From contig NZ_AKJT01000001.1 in NCBI RefSeq assembly GCF_000282195.1, positions 62,001 through 126,000 on the forward strand: a DNA stretch of 64,000 bases, written 5' to 3'. The translations under genes were made by a program, and so were the position numbers. Below the pieces are notes generated by a model. That model was not told the DNA's origin. It saw only the letters and a list, made by a program, of their open reading frames with translations, and did no database searches. Every line of letters starts with the position of its first letter. Positions within the stretch are counted from its first letter, which is position 1. Shown here in pieces: positions 40,901-46,717 of this stretch. This stretch comes from Pseudomonas sp. GM18. Its GTDB lineage: Bacteria > Pseudomonadota > Gammaproteobacteria > Pseudomonadales > Pseudomonadaceae.

Positions 40901-43900
40901 GACTGGTTCCAGTGATGACGCTCAGGGATGGTTTGCTCGAAGAACCAGTGCTGCACCGGCGTCAGGGCCACAGCGCCAACAGCCGGACCTTGATCGATCA
41001 GGTTCTGTTCACCGCTGCGGGCCACTTGCGCCAGGCTGCGGATGGTCTGGTACTGGAACAGGTCTTTGGGGCTCAACACGATGCCCGCCTGACGCGCGCG
41101 GCTGACCACTTGCATCGACACAATGGAGTCGCCGCCCAGCTCGAAGAAGTTGTCTTCCAGGCCGACGTTGTCGATGGCCAGGATGTCCTGCCAGATCGCT
41201 GCCAGAGACTTTTCCAGGGCCGTGCGTGGCGCCACGTGTTCACGTTGCTGCCGGGTGCCGTCGACCGCAGGCAAAGCCTTGCGGTCGAGCTTGCCGTTGG
41301 GGGTCAACGGCAATTGTTCGAGGAACAGCAGATACGCCGGGGCCATGTAGTCCGGCAAATGTTGGCGCAGCGCGGCTTTCAGGGTTTCGCGCAGGTTCGC
41401 TTGAGCATCGGCATTGTCCGCCAACACCGCGGCATCGGTCGGCACGATGTAGGCGACCAGTTGCTGACCGCTGGCGCCGTCTTGGGCCAACACCGCCAGT
41501 TCGCGTACCGCGTCCTGCTGCAACAGCCGCGCTTCGATTTCACCCAGCTCGATGCGGAAACCACGAACCTTGACCTGATGATCGATGCGACCGACGTATT
41601 GCAGCGCGCCGTCGACCTGATAGCGGGTCAGGTCACCGGTGCGATACAGACGCTCGCCGTTGCTGGCAAACGGGTTCGGCACGTACTTCTCGGCAGTCAT
41701 GCCCGGCCGCGCCAGGTAACCCCGGGTGATGCCCGCGCCAGCCAGGTACAACTCGGCCGATACGCCCTGCGGTACCGGTTGCAGATCGGCGTCGAGCAAA
41801 TAGCTGGCGGTGTGTTTGAGCGGTCGACCAATGTTGGCGCTGCCGCCGGACTGGCGGCGAGTCCAGGTGGAATAGGTGGTGTCTTCCGATGGACCGTAGA
41901 GGTCGTAGACATGCTCGATGGTCGGCTGCTGATACAGCGCCTCCACCAGGCTCTGCTTCAGCGGCTCACCGGCCAGATTGATGATGCGCACGCTCGGCGG
42001 GATCTGCCCGTCGCGCTGCAATGCATTGATCGCCGAGGGCACGGTGTTGATCAGGCGCACCTGATCGCGGGCCGGTAGTTGCGGCAGCTCCAGGGCGTTA
42101 CGGGCGATGATCACCGAACCACCGTTGGCCAGGGTGACAAACAGTTCCCATACCGACAGGTCGAAACACACCGAAGTCGAAGCCAGCACCCCCTGAATGT
42201 CGTCGCGGCTGTACACCGTTTGCGACCAGTCGATCAACGCCAGCACGTTGCGATGGGCGATGGCCACGCCTTTGGGCTTGCCGGTGGAGCCCGAGGTGTA
42301 GATCACGTAGGCGAGGTTATCCGGCGTGACGCGAGTGACTGGGGCGCTGCGCGGGTAAGCGGCCAGCCACGACTCGGCGGCGTCCATCAACAGCACTTCA
42401 GTGCCCACCGTCACGTTCAATGTTGCCGCAACGGCCTGCTCGGTCAGCAGCACCAAAGCACGGCTGTCTTCGAGCATATAGGCCACGCGGTCGGCCGGGT
42501 AATCCGGGTCCAGCGGCACATAGGCGCCGCCGGCCTTGAGCACCGCGAGCAACGCCACCAACAGACTGTCGGAACGCTGCATCGCCACGCCGACCCGCAC
42601 TTCCGGGCCCACGCCCAACTCGATCAGCTTGTGGGCGAGTTGGTTGGCGCGGCTGTCGAGTTCGGCGTAAGTCAGTTGTCTGGCCGCAAAGGTCACCGCC
42701 AGCGCGTCCGGCATGGTCGCGACCTGTCTGGCGATCAGCTCATGGATGCACAGATCATCGGCGAAACCTTCATCAGCGCGGTTCCAGTCATGGACGATGC
42801 GCTGGTATTCCTCGGTTTCAAGCAACGGCAAATCGCTGATGCGCTGCTGGCTGTCGCCGACCATACCGTGCAGCAAATGGGTCCAGTGCCGTGCCATGCG
42901 GGCGATGGTCGATGCATCGAACAGGTCATTGGCGTAGGTCAGCGCGGCGTGCAGTGTGCCGGCCTTTTCATAGGTGTCCAGGGTCAGGTCGAATTGGGTG
43001 GTGCGCCCTTCCCATTCGATCACGCCCAGTTCCAGGCCCGAGGCGGTGGTCACCGTGGAAATGTCCGCCACCTGCGGCTGATGGTTGTACATCACCTGGA
43101 ACAACGGCGTGTGGCTGAGGCTGCGCTCCAGCTTCAACGCTTCCACCAGCCGCTCGAACGGCAAGTCCTGATGGGCCTGGGCGCCGAGGGCGGTTTCCTT
43201 GATATCACTGAACAAATCCGCCACGCGGGTCTGGCCGTCGAGCCGGGTGCGCAGCACTTGGGTGTTGACGAAGAAACCGATCAGGCCTTCGATTTCGCCG
43301 CGATTGCGGTTGGCGATCGGCACGCCGACGCGGATGTCGGTCTGCCCGGTGTAACGGTGCAGCAACGCGTTGAACGCGCCGAGCAACAGCATGAACAAGG
43401 TGATGTTGTGTTTCTGCGCGGTGGCTCGCAGTAGCTCGGCCAGTGGGCCGTCGATGCCGAACTCATAACGCGTGCCGCGATAGCTGGGCATCGCCGGGCG
43501 CGGATGATCGGTGGGCAGTTCCAGCACCGGATGCTCATCGCCCAATTGGGCTTGCCAGTACTCCAGTTGCCGCGCCTGCTCCCCGGCCTCCAGCCAGCGG
43601 CGTTGCCACAAGGCGTAGTCGCTGTATTGAATCGGCAACGGCGCGAGCTGCGGTTGCGCGCCGGCATCATGGGCGTCGTAGCAGCGGATGAACTCGTCGA
43701 TCAACACGTTCATCGACCAGCCATCGGAAACGATGTGGTGCAGGGTCAGTAGCAGCACGTGCTCCTGCTCGGCGAGTTTGAGCAGCTTGACCCGCAGCAG
43801 CGGCCCGACGGCCAAATCGAACGGCAGCAACGATTGCTGTTGGGCGGCCTCGGCTACGGCCTGTTCGCGCTCAAGGGTTGGCAACGCGCTGAAGTCGACC

Positions 43901-44283
43901 TGTTCGACCACCAGCGGCGCACGGGTCGGCGCTTGTTGCAGGGTCTCGTCAGGCTGGCGCTGGAACACCGTGCGCAGGGTTTCATGACGCGCCACCAGGC
44001 TGGCGAACGCTTGCTCCAGGGCCGGCAGGTTCAGTTGCCCGGTCAGGCGCACCGCGCCCGGCAAGTTGTAGGCGCCGCTGTGCGGGTCCAGCTGCCAGAG
44101 AAACCACATGCGTTGCTGGGCGTAGGACAGCGCTTGCCGGTCCTCGGCCTCGACCCCTTGTGGAATCGGAAAACGGGCGAAGTCCACGCCCTCCTTGTGC
44201 AAGGCCGCAAGGAACATCTGGCGCTTTTCCAGGGGCAACCCGATAAACCGGCGAGCAAGTTTCAAGGAGTCTTCAGCATTCAT
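31903..44283 (-). CDS. Pyoverdine NRPS, first side-chain synthetase (C-A-T-E-C-A-T-E-C-A-T)
   Basis: A 4126-residue three-module synthetase, the first gene of the minus-strand NRPS operon. Module 1: C (HHIVSDGWS near 184), A code D-L-W-N-N-A-L-T-Y (probably Ala), T (near 1049), E (HHLAVDGVSW near 1231). Module 2: C (HHILMDGWS near 1701), A code D-G-E-A-C-G-G-V-T (the Glu suits a basic substrate such as Lys or an acylated hydroxyornithine), T (near 2554), E (HHLVVDGVSW near 2739). Module 3: C near 3209, A with the same Ala-type code, T near 4061, no E. Residues 1 and 2 should therefore be D. The first C domain should accept the chromophore precursor from PvdL, encoded elsewhere. It matches the role of PvdI or PvdJ; I give no symbol because module order varies among strains. 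Confidence 0.92.
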   Translation of the reverse strand: MNAEDSLKLARRFIGLPLEKRQMFLAALHKEGVDFARFPIPQGVEAEDRQALSYAQQRMWFLWQLDPHSGAYNLPGAVRLTGQLNLPALEQAFASLVARHETLRTVFQRQPDETLQQAPTRAPLVVEQVDFSALPTLEREQAVAEAAQQQSLLPFDLAVGPLLRVKLLKLAEQEHVLLLTLHHIVSDGWSMNVLIDEFIRCYDAHDAGAQPQLAPLPIQYSDYALWQRRWLEAGEQARQLEYWQAQLGDEHPVLELPTDHPRPAMPSYRGTRYEFGIDGPLAELLRATAQKHNITLFMLLLGAFNALLHRYTGQTDIRVGVPIANRNRGEIEGLIGFFVNTQVLRTRLDGQTRVADLFSDIKETALGAQAHQDLPFERLVEALKLERSLSHTPLFQVMYNHQPQVADISTVTTASGLELGVIEWEGRTTQFDLTLDTYEKAGTLHAALTYANDLFDASTIARMARHWTHLLHGMVGDSQQRISDLPLLETEEYQRIVHDWNRADEGFADDLCIHELIARQVATMPDALAVTFAARQLTYAELDSRANQLAHKLIELGVGPEVRVGVAMQRSDSLLVALLAVLKAGGAYVPLDPDYPADRVAYMLEDSRALVLLTEQAVAATLNVTVGTEVLLMDAAESWLAAYPRSAPVTRVTPDNLAYVIYTSGSTGKPKGVAIAHRNVLALIDWSQTVYSRDDIQGVLASTSVCFDLSVWELFVTLANGGSVIIARNALELPQLPARDQVRLINTVPSAINALQRDGQIPPSVRIINLAGEPLKQSLVEALYQQPTIEHVYDLYGPSEDTTYSTWTRRQSGGSANIGRPLKHTASYLLDADLQPVPQGVSAELYLAGAGITRGYLARPGMTAEKYVPNPFASNGERLYRTGDLTRYQVDGALQYVGRIDHQVKVRGFRIELGEIEARLLQQDAVRELAVLAQDGASGQQLVAYIVPTDAAVLADNADAQANLRETLKAALRQHLPDYMAPAYLLFLEQLPLTPNGKLDRKALPAVDGTRQQREHVAPRTALEKSLAAIWQDILAIDNVGLEDNFFELGGDSIVSMQVVSRARQAGIVLSPKDLFQYQTIRSLAQVARSGEQNLIDQGPAVGAVALTPVQHWFFEQTIPERHHWNQSLLLVPREALDAEALDQALAQLLRHHDGLRLRYEKTDAGWQQAYGAVSGESVLWQRSAQSLEELNALCDEAQRSLDLSNGPLLRALSVQMADGTQRLLLVIHHLAVDGVSWRVLLEDLQQFYRQARDGSTLTTAAKTSSYQRWVARLQSHLPTFHNSVDYWQAQLRDAAHNDLPCDRPDGALQNRFEQKVELTFDAEQTRKLLQQAPAAYRTQVNDLLLTALARAVCRWTGQGSTLIQLEGHGREDLFDDIDLTRTVGWFTSLFPVNLSPAGDLGASIKTVKEQLRAVPDKGLGYGVLRYLADPQVGAALAALPQPRITFNYLGQFDRQFDEAALFVPSSEGSGVAQDPSAPLANWLTVEGQVYGGELSMSWGFSREMFDTATIQQLVDQYAVELNGLIEHCCTLEAPQATPSDFPLARITQAQLDVLPVAVGQLDDLYPLSPMQQGLLFHTLYEQAAGEYINQLRMDVQGIEPERFRAAWQATVDAQDILRTGFVWQGELEQPVQIVHKQVQLPFTVLDWRERDDQLQALNELADAERQQGFDLSQAPLLRLVLVHTAADSWQLIYTHHHILMDGWSNSQLLGEVLQRYSGRAPVSSGGRYRDYIGWLQCQDAQSSQDFWREPLASLQEPTRLARVVSGNENQSGHGDHFQTLDVSRTQGLEAFARQQKVTLNTLVQAAWLLLLQRYTGHETVAFGATVAGRPADLPGIEQAVGLFINTLPVIGAPRPDQSVGHWLQAVQAQNLSLREFEHTPLADIQRWAGQGGEALFDNILVFENYPIAQALQQGAEQGVVFGDVANLEQTHYPLSVAVTLGQTLALHYSFDRAHFATPAIERISAHLLQLLEQFAESAERNLGEIALASAAELAQQQANNQPQPYPVNVAVHQRIAELAAQRPERTAVIFAGQRFSYGDIDQRANQLAHALIARGVGPESRVGVALPRSEGVIVALLAVLKAGGAYVPLDTSYPRERLAYLIEDSGLALLLTDSSVSAQLPVDDSVPVLELDRLDLRSQALTAPKVQLDPQNLAYVIYTSGSTGNPKGVSVAHGPLAMHCQAIGQRYEMRDSDCEFHFMSFAFDGAHERWLTSLTHGASLLIRDDSLWTPEQTYNAMREHGVTVVAFPPVYLQQLAEHAEREGNPPKVRIYCFGGDAVPNASFERVKRALDPDYIINGYGPTETVVTPLIWKAGRDVPCGAAYAPIGSRIGDRSAYVLDADLNLLPQGMAGELYLGGTGLARGYLNRPGLTAERFVADPFSAVGGLLYRTGDLVRQRADGTFDYLDRIDNQVKIRGFRIELGEIEARLQALEGVREAVVVAQEGTAGSGKRLVAYVVADALNAEQADFADSLREQLKVALPAHMVPAYLLLLERLPLTPNGKLDRKNLPKPDVSQLQQAYVAPQSALEQQLATIWQDVLKLDQVGLSDNFFELGGDSIISIQVVSRARQAGIRFTPKDLFQHQTIQALATVARLGEPAQVIDQGPVTGELALLPVQQLFFEQTIPERQHWNQAVMLKPTQKLNANVLEQALGALVVHHDGLRLSFVEQAEVWQAQYRAPGSQTEALVWAVDVADATALEAVANEAQRSLNLQHGPLLRAVLANLDDGTQRLLLVIHHLVVDGVSWRILFDDLQTAYRQLLSGETLQLPAKTSAAKVWAEHLQTYARSAELRSELSWWQQQLHGADVALPADNPEGGQQNKHALTVRTQLNKELTRQLLQDAPAAYRTQVNDLLLTALARVMVRWTGTDSALIQLEGHGREELFDGVDLTRTVGWFTSLYPAKLTPVADLGGSLKQIKEQLRAIPNKGLGFGALAHLGDDVARQILSQLPVPCLTFNYLGQFDGSFTEADGALFVPCSDPAGDELDARAPLANQLALNGQVYGGELNLGWTFSRERFNEATIQALADDYALELQALIAHCCQAGQHGVTPSDFPLARLSQAQLDGLPLAPQSIEDLYPLSPMQQGMLFHAVYEETTGDYINQIRLDVDGLDPERFHQAWQAAVEAHDILRTRFVWQGELENPVQVVSKHAQMPYSLHDLRAHPQRDQALQSLADAERQALNLSAPTLLRLVIARIDDHRHHLIYTNHHILMDGWSNSQLLGEVLQRYSGQFNAAHSGRYRDYIAWLQRQDSAASEAFWTPTLHALDEPTRLAQTVAKPQASIDSQGYGDHFQVLDTDLTLRLGEFARAAKVTVNTLVQAAWLLLLQRYTGKTTVAFGATVAGRPADLSGVEQQIGLFINTLPVIASPRAEQSLTDWLQAVQGQNLALREFEHTALFDIQRWAGQGGEALFDNILVFENYPIAQALEQGAPQGLRFGPVASVEQTNYPLTLLVSLDTQLSMHFSYQRGSFASATVTRLAAHLQHLLSQMIDAGERRLGELVLLDETEQQQVLLDWNRSDEGFAQELCIHQLIDRQVAAQPDAPAVTFAARQLTYAELDSRANQLAHKLIELGVGPEVRVGVAMQRSDSLLVALLAVLKAGGAYVPLDPDYPADRVAYMLEDSRALVLLTEQAVAATLNVAAHTQVLLMERIEAQLADYPRSAPVTRVTPDNLAYVIYTSGSTGKPKGVAIAHRNVLALIDWSQSVYSRDDIQGVLASTSVCFDLSVWELFVTLANGGSLIIARNALELPQLPARDQVRLINTVPSAINALHSAGQIPPSVRIINLAGEPLKQSLVDSLYGQPTVEHVYDLYGPSEDTTYSTWTRREAGGTANIGRPLKHTASYLLDADLQPVPLGVSAELYLAGAGITRGYLGRPGMTAEKYVPNPFASNGERLYRTGDLTRYQADGVLEYRGRIDHQVKIRGFRIELGEIEARLLEQPAVREVAVLAQEALGTQQLVAYVVAPKLDLDAADDQQSLRDELKARLRESLPEFMVPAHLLFLANLPLTPNGKLDRKALPTVEGGHLQVRYVAPQSEREQQVAAIWQHVLQVERVGLLDNFFELGGHSLLAVNVVSRLQLELGLKLTPQLIFQHPVLTDFVSSLATAGEQVDTLKLSKLDALLDEMEEA

Positions 44284-44338
44284 TTCTTAGCATCCGGATC
44301 AGTAGGCAGGAAGCACAAAGGCACGTCGTCCCTATGAA

Positions 44339-44362
44339 ACGAATGCAGACCGGAAAAATTAG
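44339..44362 (-). promoter_or_regulatory. Near-consensus PvdS box upstream of the NRPS operon
   Basis: On the minus strand CTAAT (44358-44362), 16 bases, then CGT (44339-44341). It can also be read as TAATT-N15-CGT. The -35 element differs from TAAAT, but the position, about 56 bases before the first NRPS start, suits an iron-starvation promoter. Confidence 0.6.
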
Positions 44363-44419
44363 CGTTTGAGAACAACTATCAGGAAGGGAGGTAATGCGAG
44401 GAAACGCAGGCAAGCCCCA

Positions 44420-44636
44420 ATGCCAGTCAGTTAAGCAATTTCAGCCGCGACGCACTCTAGGTAGCAGCTGCCGAGCCCGCGAGGCTGCGTTCGGCTGCGA
44501 AGCAGTCGCCAAACCATTCGCCGCGGTGTTTGAACAGAATCCGTGTGTCCCGGATTTACGACTGCTGCGCAGCCGAACGCAGCCTCGCGGGCTCGGCAGC
44601 TGCTACGGATAGCATTGCGGCTTAACTGACTGGCAT
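44420..44636. repeat. Nested long inverted repeat (REPIN-like), copy 2
   Basis: The outer arms ATGCCAGTCAGTTAAGC (44420-44436) and its reverse complement (44620-44636) surround a second inverted repeat (44461-44606) that begins GTAGCAGCTGCCGAGC. The inner part is a copy of the elements at 12129 and 59472. This accounts for most of the 385 bases between the first NRPS gene and the thioesterase; no gene is seen there. Confidence 0.8.
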
Positions 44637-44668
44637 TAAGGCAAGCCCGCTCCCACAGGAAAAGCAGG

Positions 44669-45406
44669 TCAGGCAGTTGCAACCAAGGCATACCGCCGAT
44701 GATGAACCTCCAGCTGATCCTTGATCACCCGCAGCACCTTGGCTTCGTGCTCATGAATGAAGAAGTGCCCGCCGGCCAGCATGTCCACCGAAAAGCTGCC
44801 GTGGGTTTCCCTGCTCCAGCCGATCAACTGTTCGGTAGTGGCCTTGTCGGCCTTGCCACCCAGCACATGCACCGGGCACTTGAGCAATGGCCGCTGCACC
44901 GGCTGAAAACGCCCGCACAGCAGAAAATCCGCACGCAGAATCGGCAGCGTCAGGCTCATCAACTCTGCGTTGGCCAGCACCTCTTCGCTGGTGCCATTGA
45001 GCGTTCGCAGCTGCTCGATCAACTGCGCATCGGTTTTCGGCTCGGCAAAGCCTCGGTCGTAGTCGGCCCGCATGGTCGGCGCCGCCGTGCCCGAGGCAAA
45101 CAGCGCCACCGGCTCCGGGCAACCCAGCGCACGAAAGGCGTGGGCCAGTTCGCACGCGAGCAAAGCGCCAAGGCTATGGCCAAACAGGGCGTAAGGCGCC
45201 TTGAGCGTCGAACGCAATTCCTTGGCCAATTGCATCGCCAGCGAGCGCATGTCGGTGTGCAGCGGTTCGCCGAACCGTGCGCCCCGTCCCGGCAGCTCCA
45301 CCGGCTGCAACTGCAGCCACTGCGGCAACTTGCGCCGCCAGCGGCTGTAGACCATGGCGCTGGCGCCAGAATACGGCAGACACAGCAGGGTCAACTCGGT
45401 CACCAC
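44669..45406 (-). CDS. pvdG: Type II thioesterase of pyoverdine synthesis (PvdG-like)
   Basis: A 245-residue alpha/beta hydrolase with LCLPYSGASAMVYSRW at the start, the nucleophile motif GHSLGA, and a His near the end in AGGHFF. This is the stand-alone thioesterase II family, which removes wrong or stalled groups from NRPS carrier proteins. PvdG is the member found in pyoverdine clusters. I chose the GTG at 45406 because GAGG lies five bases upstream; the frame extends to 45457 but those residues do not look like the family. A near-consensus PvdS box (TAATT-N16-CGT) precedes it, divergent from the SCP2-cupin gene. A REPIN-like element separates it from the NRPS genes. Confidence 0.88.
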   Translation of the reverse strand: MVTELTLLCLPYSGASAMVYSRWRRKLPQWLQLQPVELPGRGARFGEPLHTDMRSLAMQLAKELRSTLKAPYALFGHSLGALLACELAHAFRALGCPEPVALFASGTAAPTMRADYDRGFAEPKTDAQLIEQLRTLNGTSEEVLANAELMSLTLPILRADFLLCGRFQPVQRPLLKCPVHVLGGKADKATTEQLIGWSRETHGSFSVDMLAGGHFFIHEHEAKVLRVIKDQLEVHHRRYALVATA

Positions 45407-45437
45407 GTTTACCTCAAAAAGTCGTCTGTATGGGAAG

Positions 45438-45461
45438 ACGACCCGCAAGCCGCGCAAATTA
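45438..45461 (-). promoter_or_regulatory. Near-consensus PvdS box upstream of the thioesterase gene
   Basis: On the minus strand TAATT (45457-45461), 16 bases, then CGT (45438-45440), about 32 bases before the GTG start. One base differs from TAAAT. Confidence 0.65.
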
Positions 45462-45473
45462 GTCAGCGCCGGT

Positions 45474-45497
45474 TAAATTCTCGCTGCAGGTGCTCGT
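45474..45497 (+). promoter_or_regulatory. PvdS iron-starvation box upstream of the SCP2-cupin gene
   Basis: TAAAT (45474-45478), 16 bases, then CGT (45495-45497): an exact consensus match about 66 bases before the GTG start at 45564. Confidence 0.83.
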
Positions 45498-45503
45498 TCC
45501 TGT

Positions 45504-45551
45504 TCAGACTAAAACCAGTCAAACCAAAACCAGCTCAAACCAAAACCAACA
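45504..45551 (+). repeat. A/C-rich tandem repeat in the 5' leader
   Basis: Two 16-base units close to CAAACCAAAACCAGCT lie at 45520-45535 and 45536-45551, after a partial unit at about 45506-45519. They fall between the PvdS box and the ribosome-binding site, so they should be in the mRNA leader. Confidence 0.7.
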
Positions 45552-45563
45552 AGAGGCATCGCC

Positions 45564-46697
45564 GTGGACCTGCAGACCATCCTGGGCAAGCTGTTCGCCA
45601 ATGCCGGTGCCGTCGGCATCGAAGGGGTTTTTCAATTCGTGTTCGGCCCGCATCAGGCGTACTGGTCCGAGGTCAAGGCCAGCAGCCGCACCGAAGCCGG
45701 CCGTCATGCCAGCCCCGACGTGACCATCGAAGTCGCGGAAAAGGACTTTCTCGGGATCATGGGCGGCATGGCCAATGTCGAGGAGCTGTTCGCCAGCGGC
45801 CGCTTGAAAATCGGCGGCAACATGGGCCTGGCGACGATGCTGCCGCAGATCATCGATCACGCCCGCCATGGTGGCGGCGTGGTGGAAAAGGTCGACATGA
45901 ACAAGCGCTACCCGACCCCGCCGCGTTTCAGCGAAAAGGTTTCCGCCAGCCTGCCGCCCCAACGCTCGGTGGAGCGCCGGCCACGCAGCGAGCTGTCGGT
46001 GCTGGAGTTCGAGACTCGCTACCTGCCCCACGGGATTCCGCTGGTGATCAGCGATGCCCTGCAAGACTGGCCCCTGTTCAAGCTCAGCCGCGAAGAATCA
46101 CTGGTGCATTTCGCCGAACTGCAAGGCATCACCCGCCACGGCGATTACGTGAAGAAAACCTTCTCCACGGAACGGGATTTCCGCTCCACTTCCATGGCCG
46201 AGTTCATCGCCTCGCTGGACACCCCGGCGATGAAAAGCGCCGATGGCGAACCTCCGGCGTACATGGGCAATAACATCCTGCCGGCGCAGTTGATGGAGCA
46301 GATCAAGTACCCGCCCTACTTCGATCAAGCGCTGTTCATCCCGCCCCGCATCTGGATCGGCCCCAAGGGCACACTGACACCGCTGCACCGCGACGACACC
46401 GACAACCTGTTCGCTCAGGTCTGGGGCCAGAAAACCTTCACCCTCGCCGCGCCCCATCACCGCGAAGCCCTCGGCACCTGGTCGACAGCCCCGCAGGGCG
46501 GGCTCGACGGTTGTGATTTCAACCCGGATGCGCCGGATTACCAGCGCTTCCCCGGCGCGCAAGACGTGACGTTTCTGCGGGTGACCCTAGAGGCCGGCGA
46601 CCTGCTGTTCCTGCCCGAAGGCTGGTTCCATCAGGTGGAGTCGGTTTCGACGTCGTTGTCGGTGAATTTCTGGGTGAATTCGGGAAGAGGCTGGTAA
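45564..46697 (+). CDS. SCP2-domain / JmjC-like cupin fusion, probable Fe(II)/2-oxoglutarate oxygenase
   Basis: A 377-residue protein starting at GTG behind AAGAGG. Residues 1-115 resemble an SCP2 sterol-carrier fold (FGPHQAYWSEVKASS, IMGGMANVEELFASGRLKI). Residues about 145-377 resemble a cupin_8/JmjC-type hydroxylase: LPHGIPLVISDALQDWP at the start, likely iron ligands in PLHRDDTDN and a distal His in LPEGWFHQVESVS. Enzymes of this fold usually hydroxylate peptide or amino-acid side chains. The exact PvdS box and the place beside pvdG suggest iron-starvation control and a role tied to pyoverdine, but the substrate is unknown. I do not recognise an established gene name. Confidence 0.75.
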   Translation: MDLQTILGKLFANAGAVGIEGVFQFVFGPHQAYWSEVKASSRTEAGRHASPDVTIEVAEKDFLGIMGGMANVEELFASGRLKIGGNMGLATMLPQIIDHARHGGGVVEKVDMNKRYPTPPRFSEKVSASLPPQRSVERRPRSELSVLEFETRYLPHGIPLVISDALQDWPLFKLSREESLVHFAELQGITRHGDYVKKTFSTERDFRSTSMAEFIASLDTPAMKSADGEPPAYMGNNILPAQLMEQIKYPPYFDQALFIPPRIWIGPKGTLTPLHRDDTDNLFAQVWGQKTFTLAAPHHREALGTWSTAPQGGLDGCDFNPDAPDYQRFPGAQDVTFLRVTLEAGDLLFLPEGWFHQVESVSTSLSVNFWVNSGRGW

Positions 46698-46717
46698 TCC
46701 CTTATGGGAACAGCGGG

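Noticed and set aside
15177-44283. NRPS genes as a corrugatin-type lipopeptide siderophore cluster, since that also uses hydroxy-Asp
   Set aside because: They are linked to fpvA, pvdE and pvdMNOP, have PvdS-type sites and a pvdG-like gene, and no starter fatty-acyl ligase or starter C domain was seen.
18407-44283. Repeated blocks in the NRPS genes as a tandem repeat or CRISPR-like array
   Set aside because: The period is about 3-4.5 kb and the repeats are catalytic domains; there are no short repeats with unique spacers.
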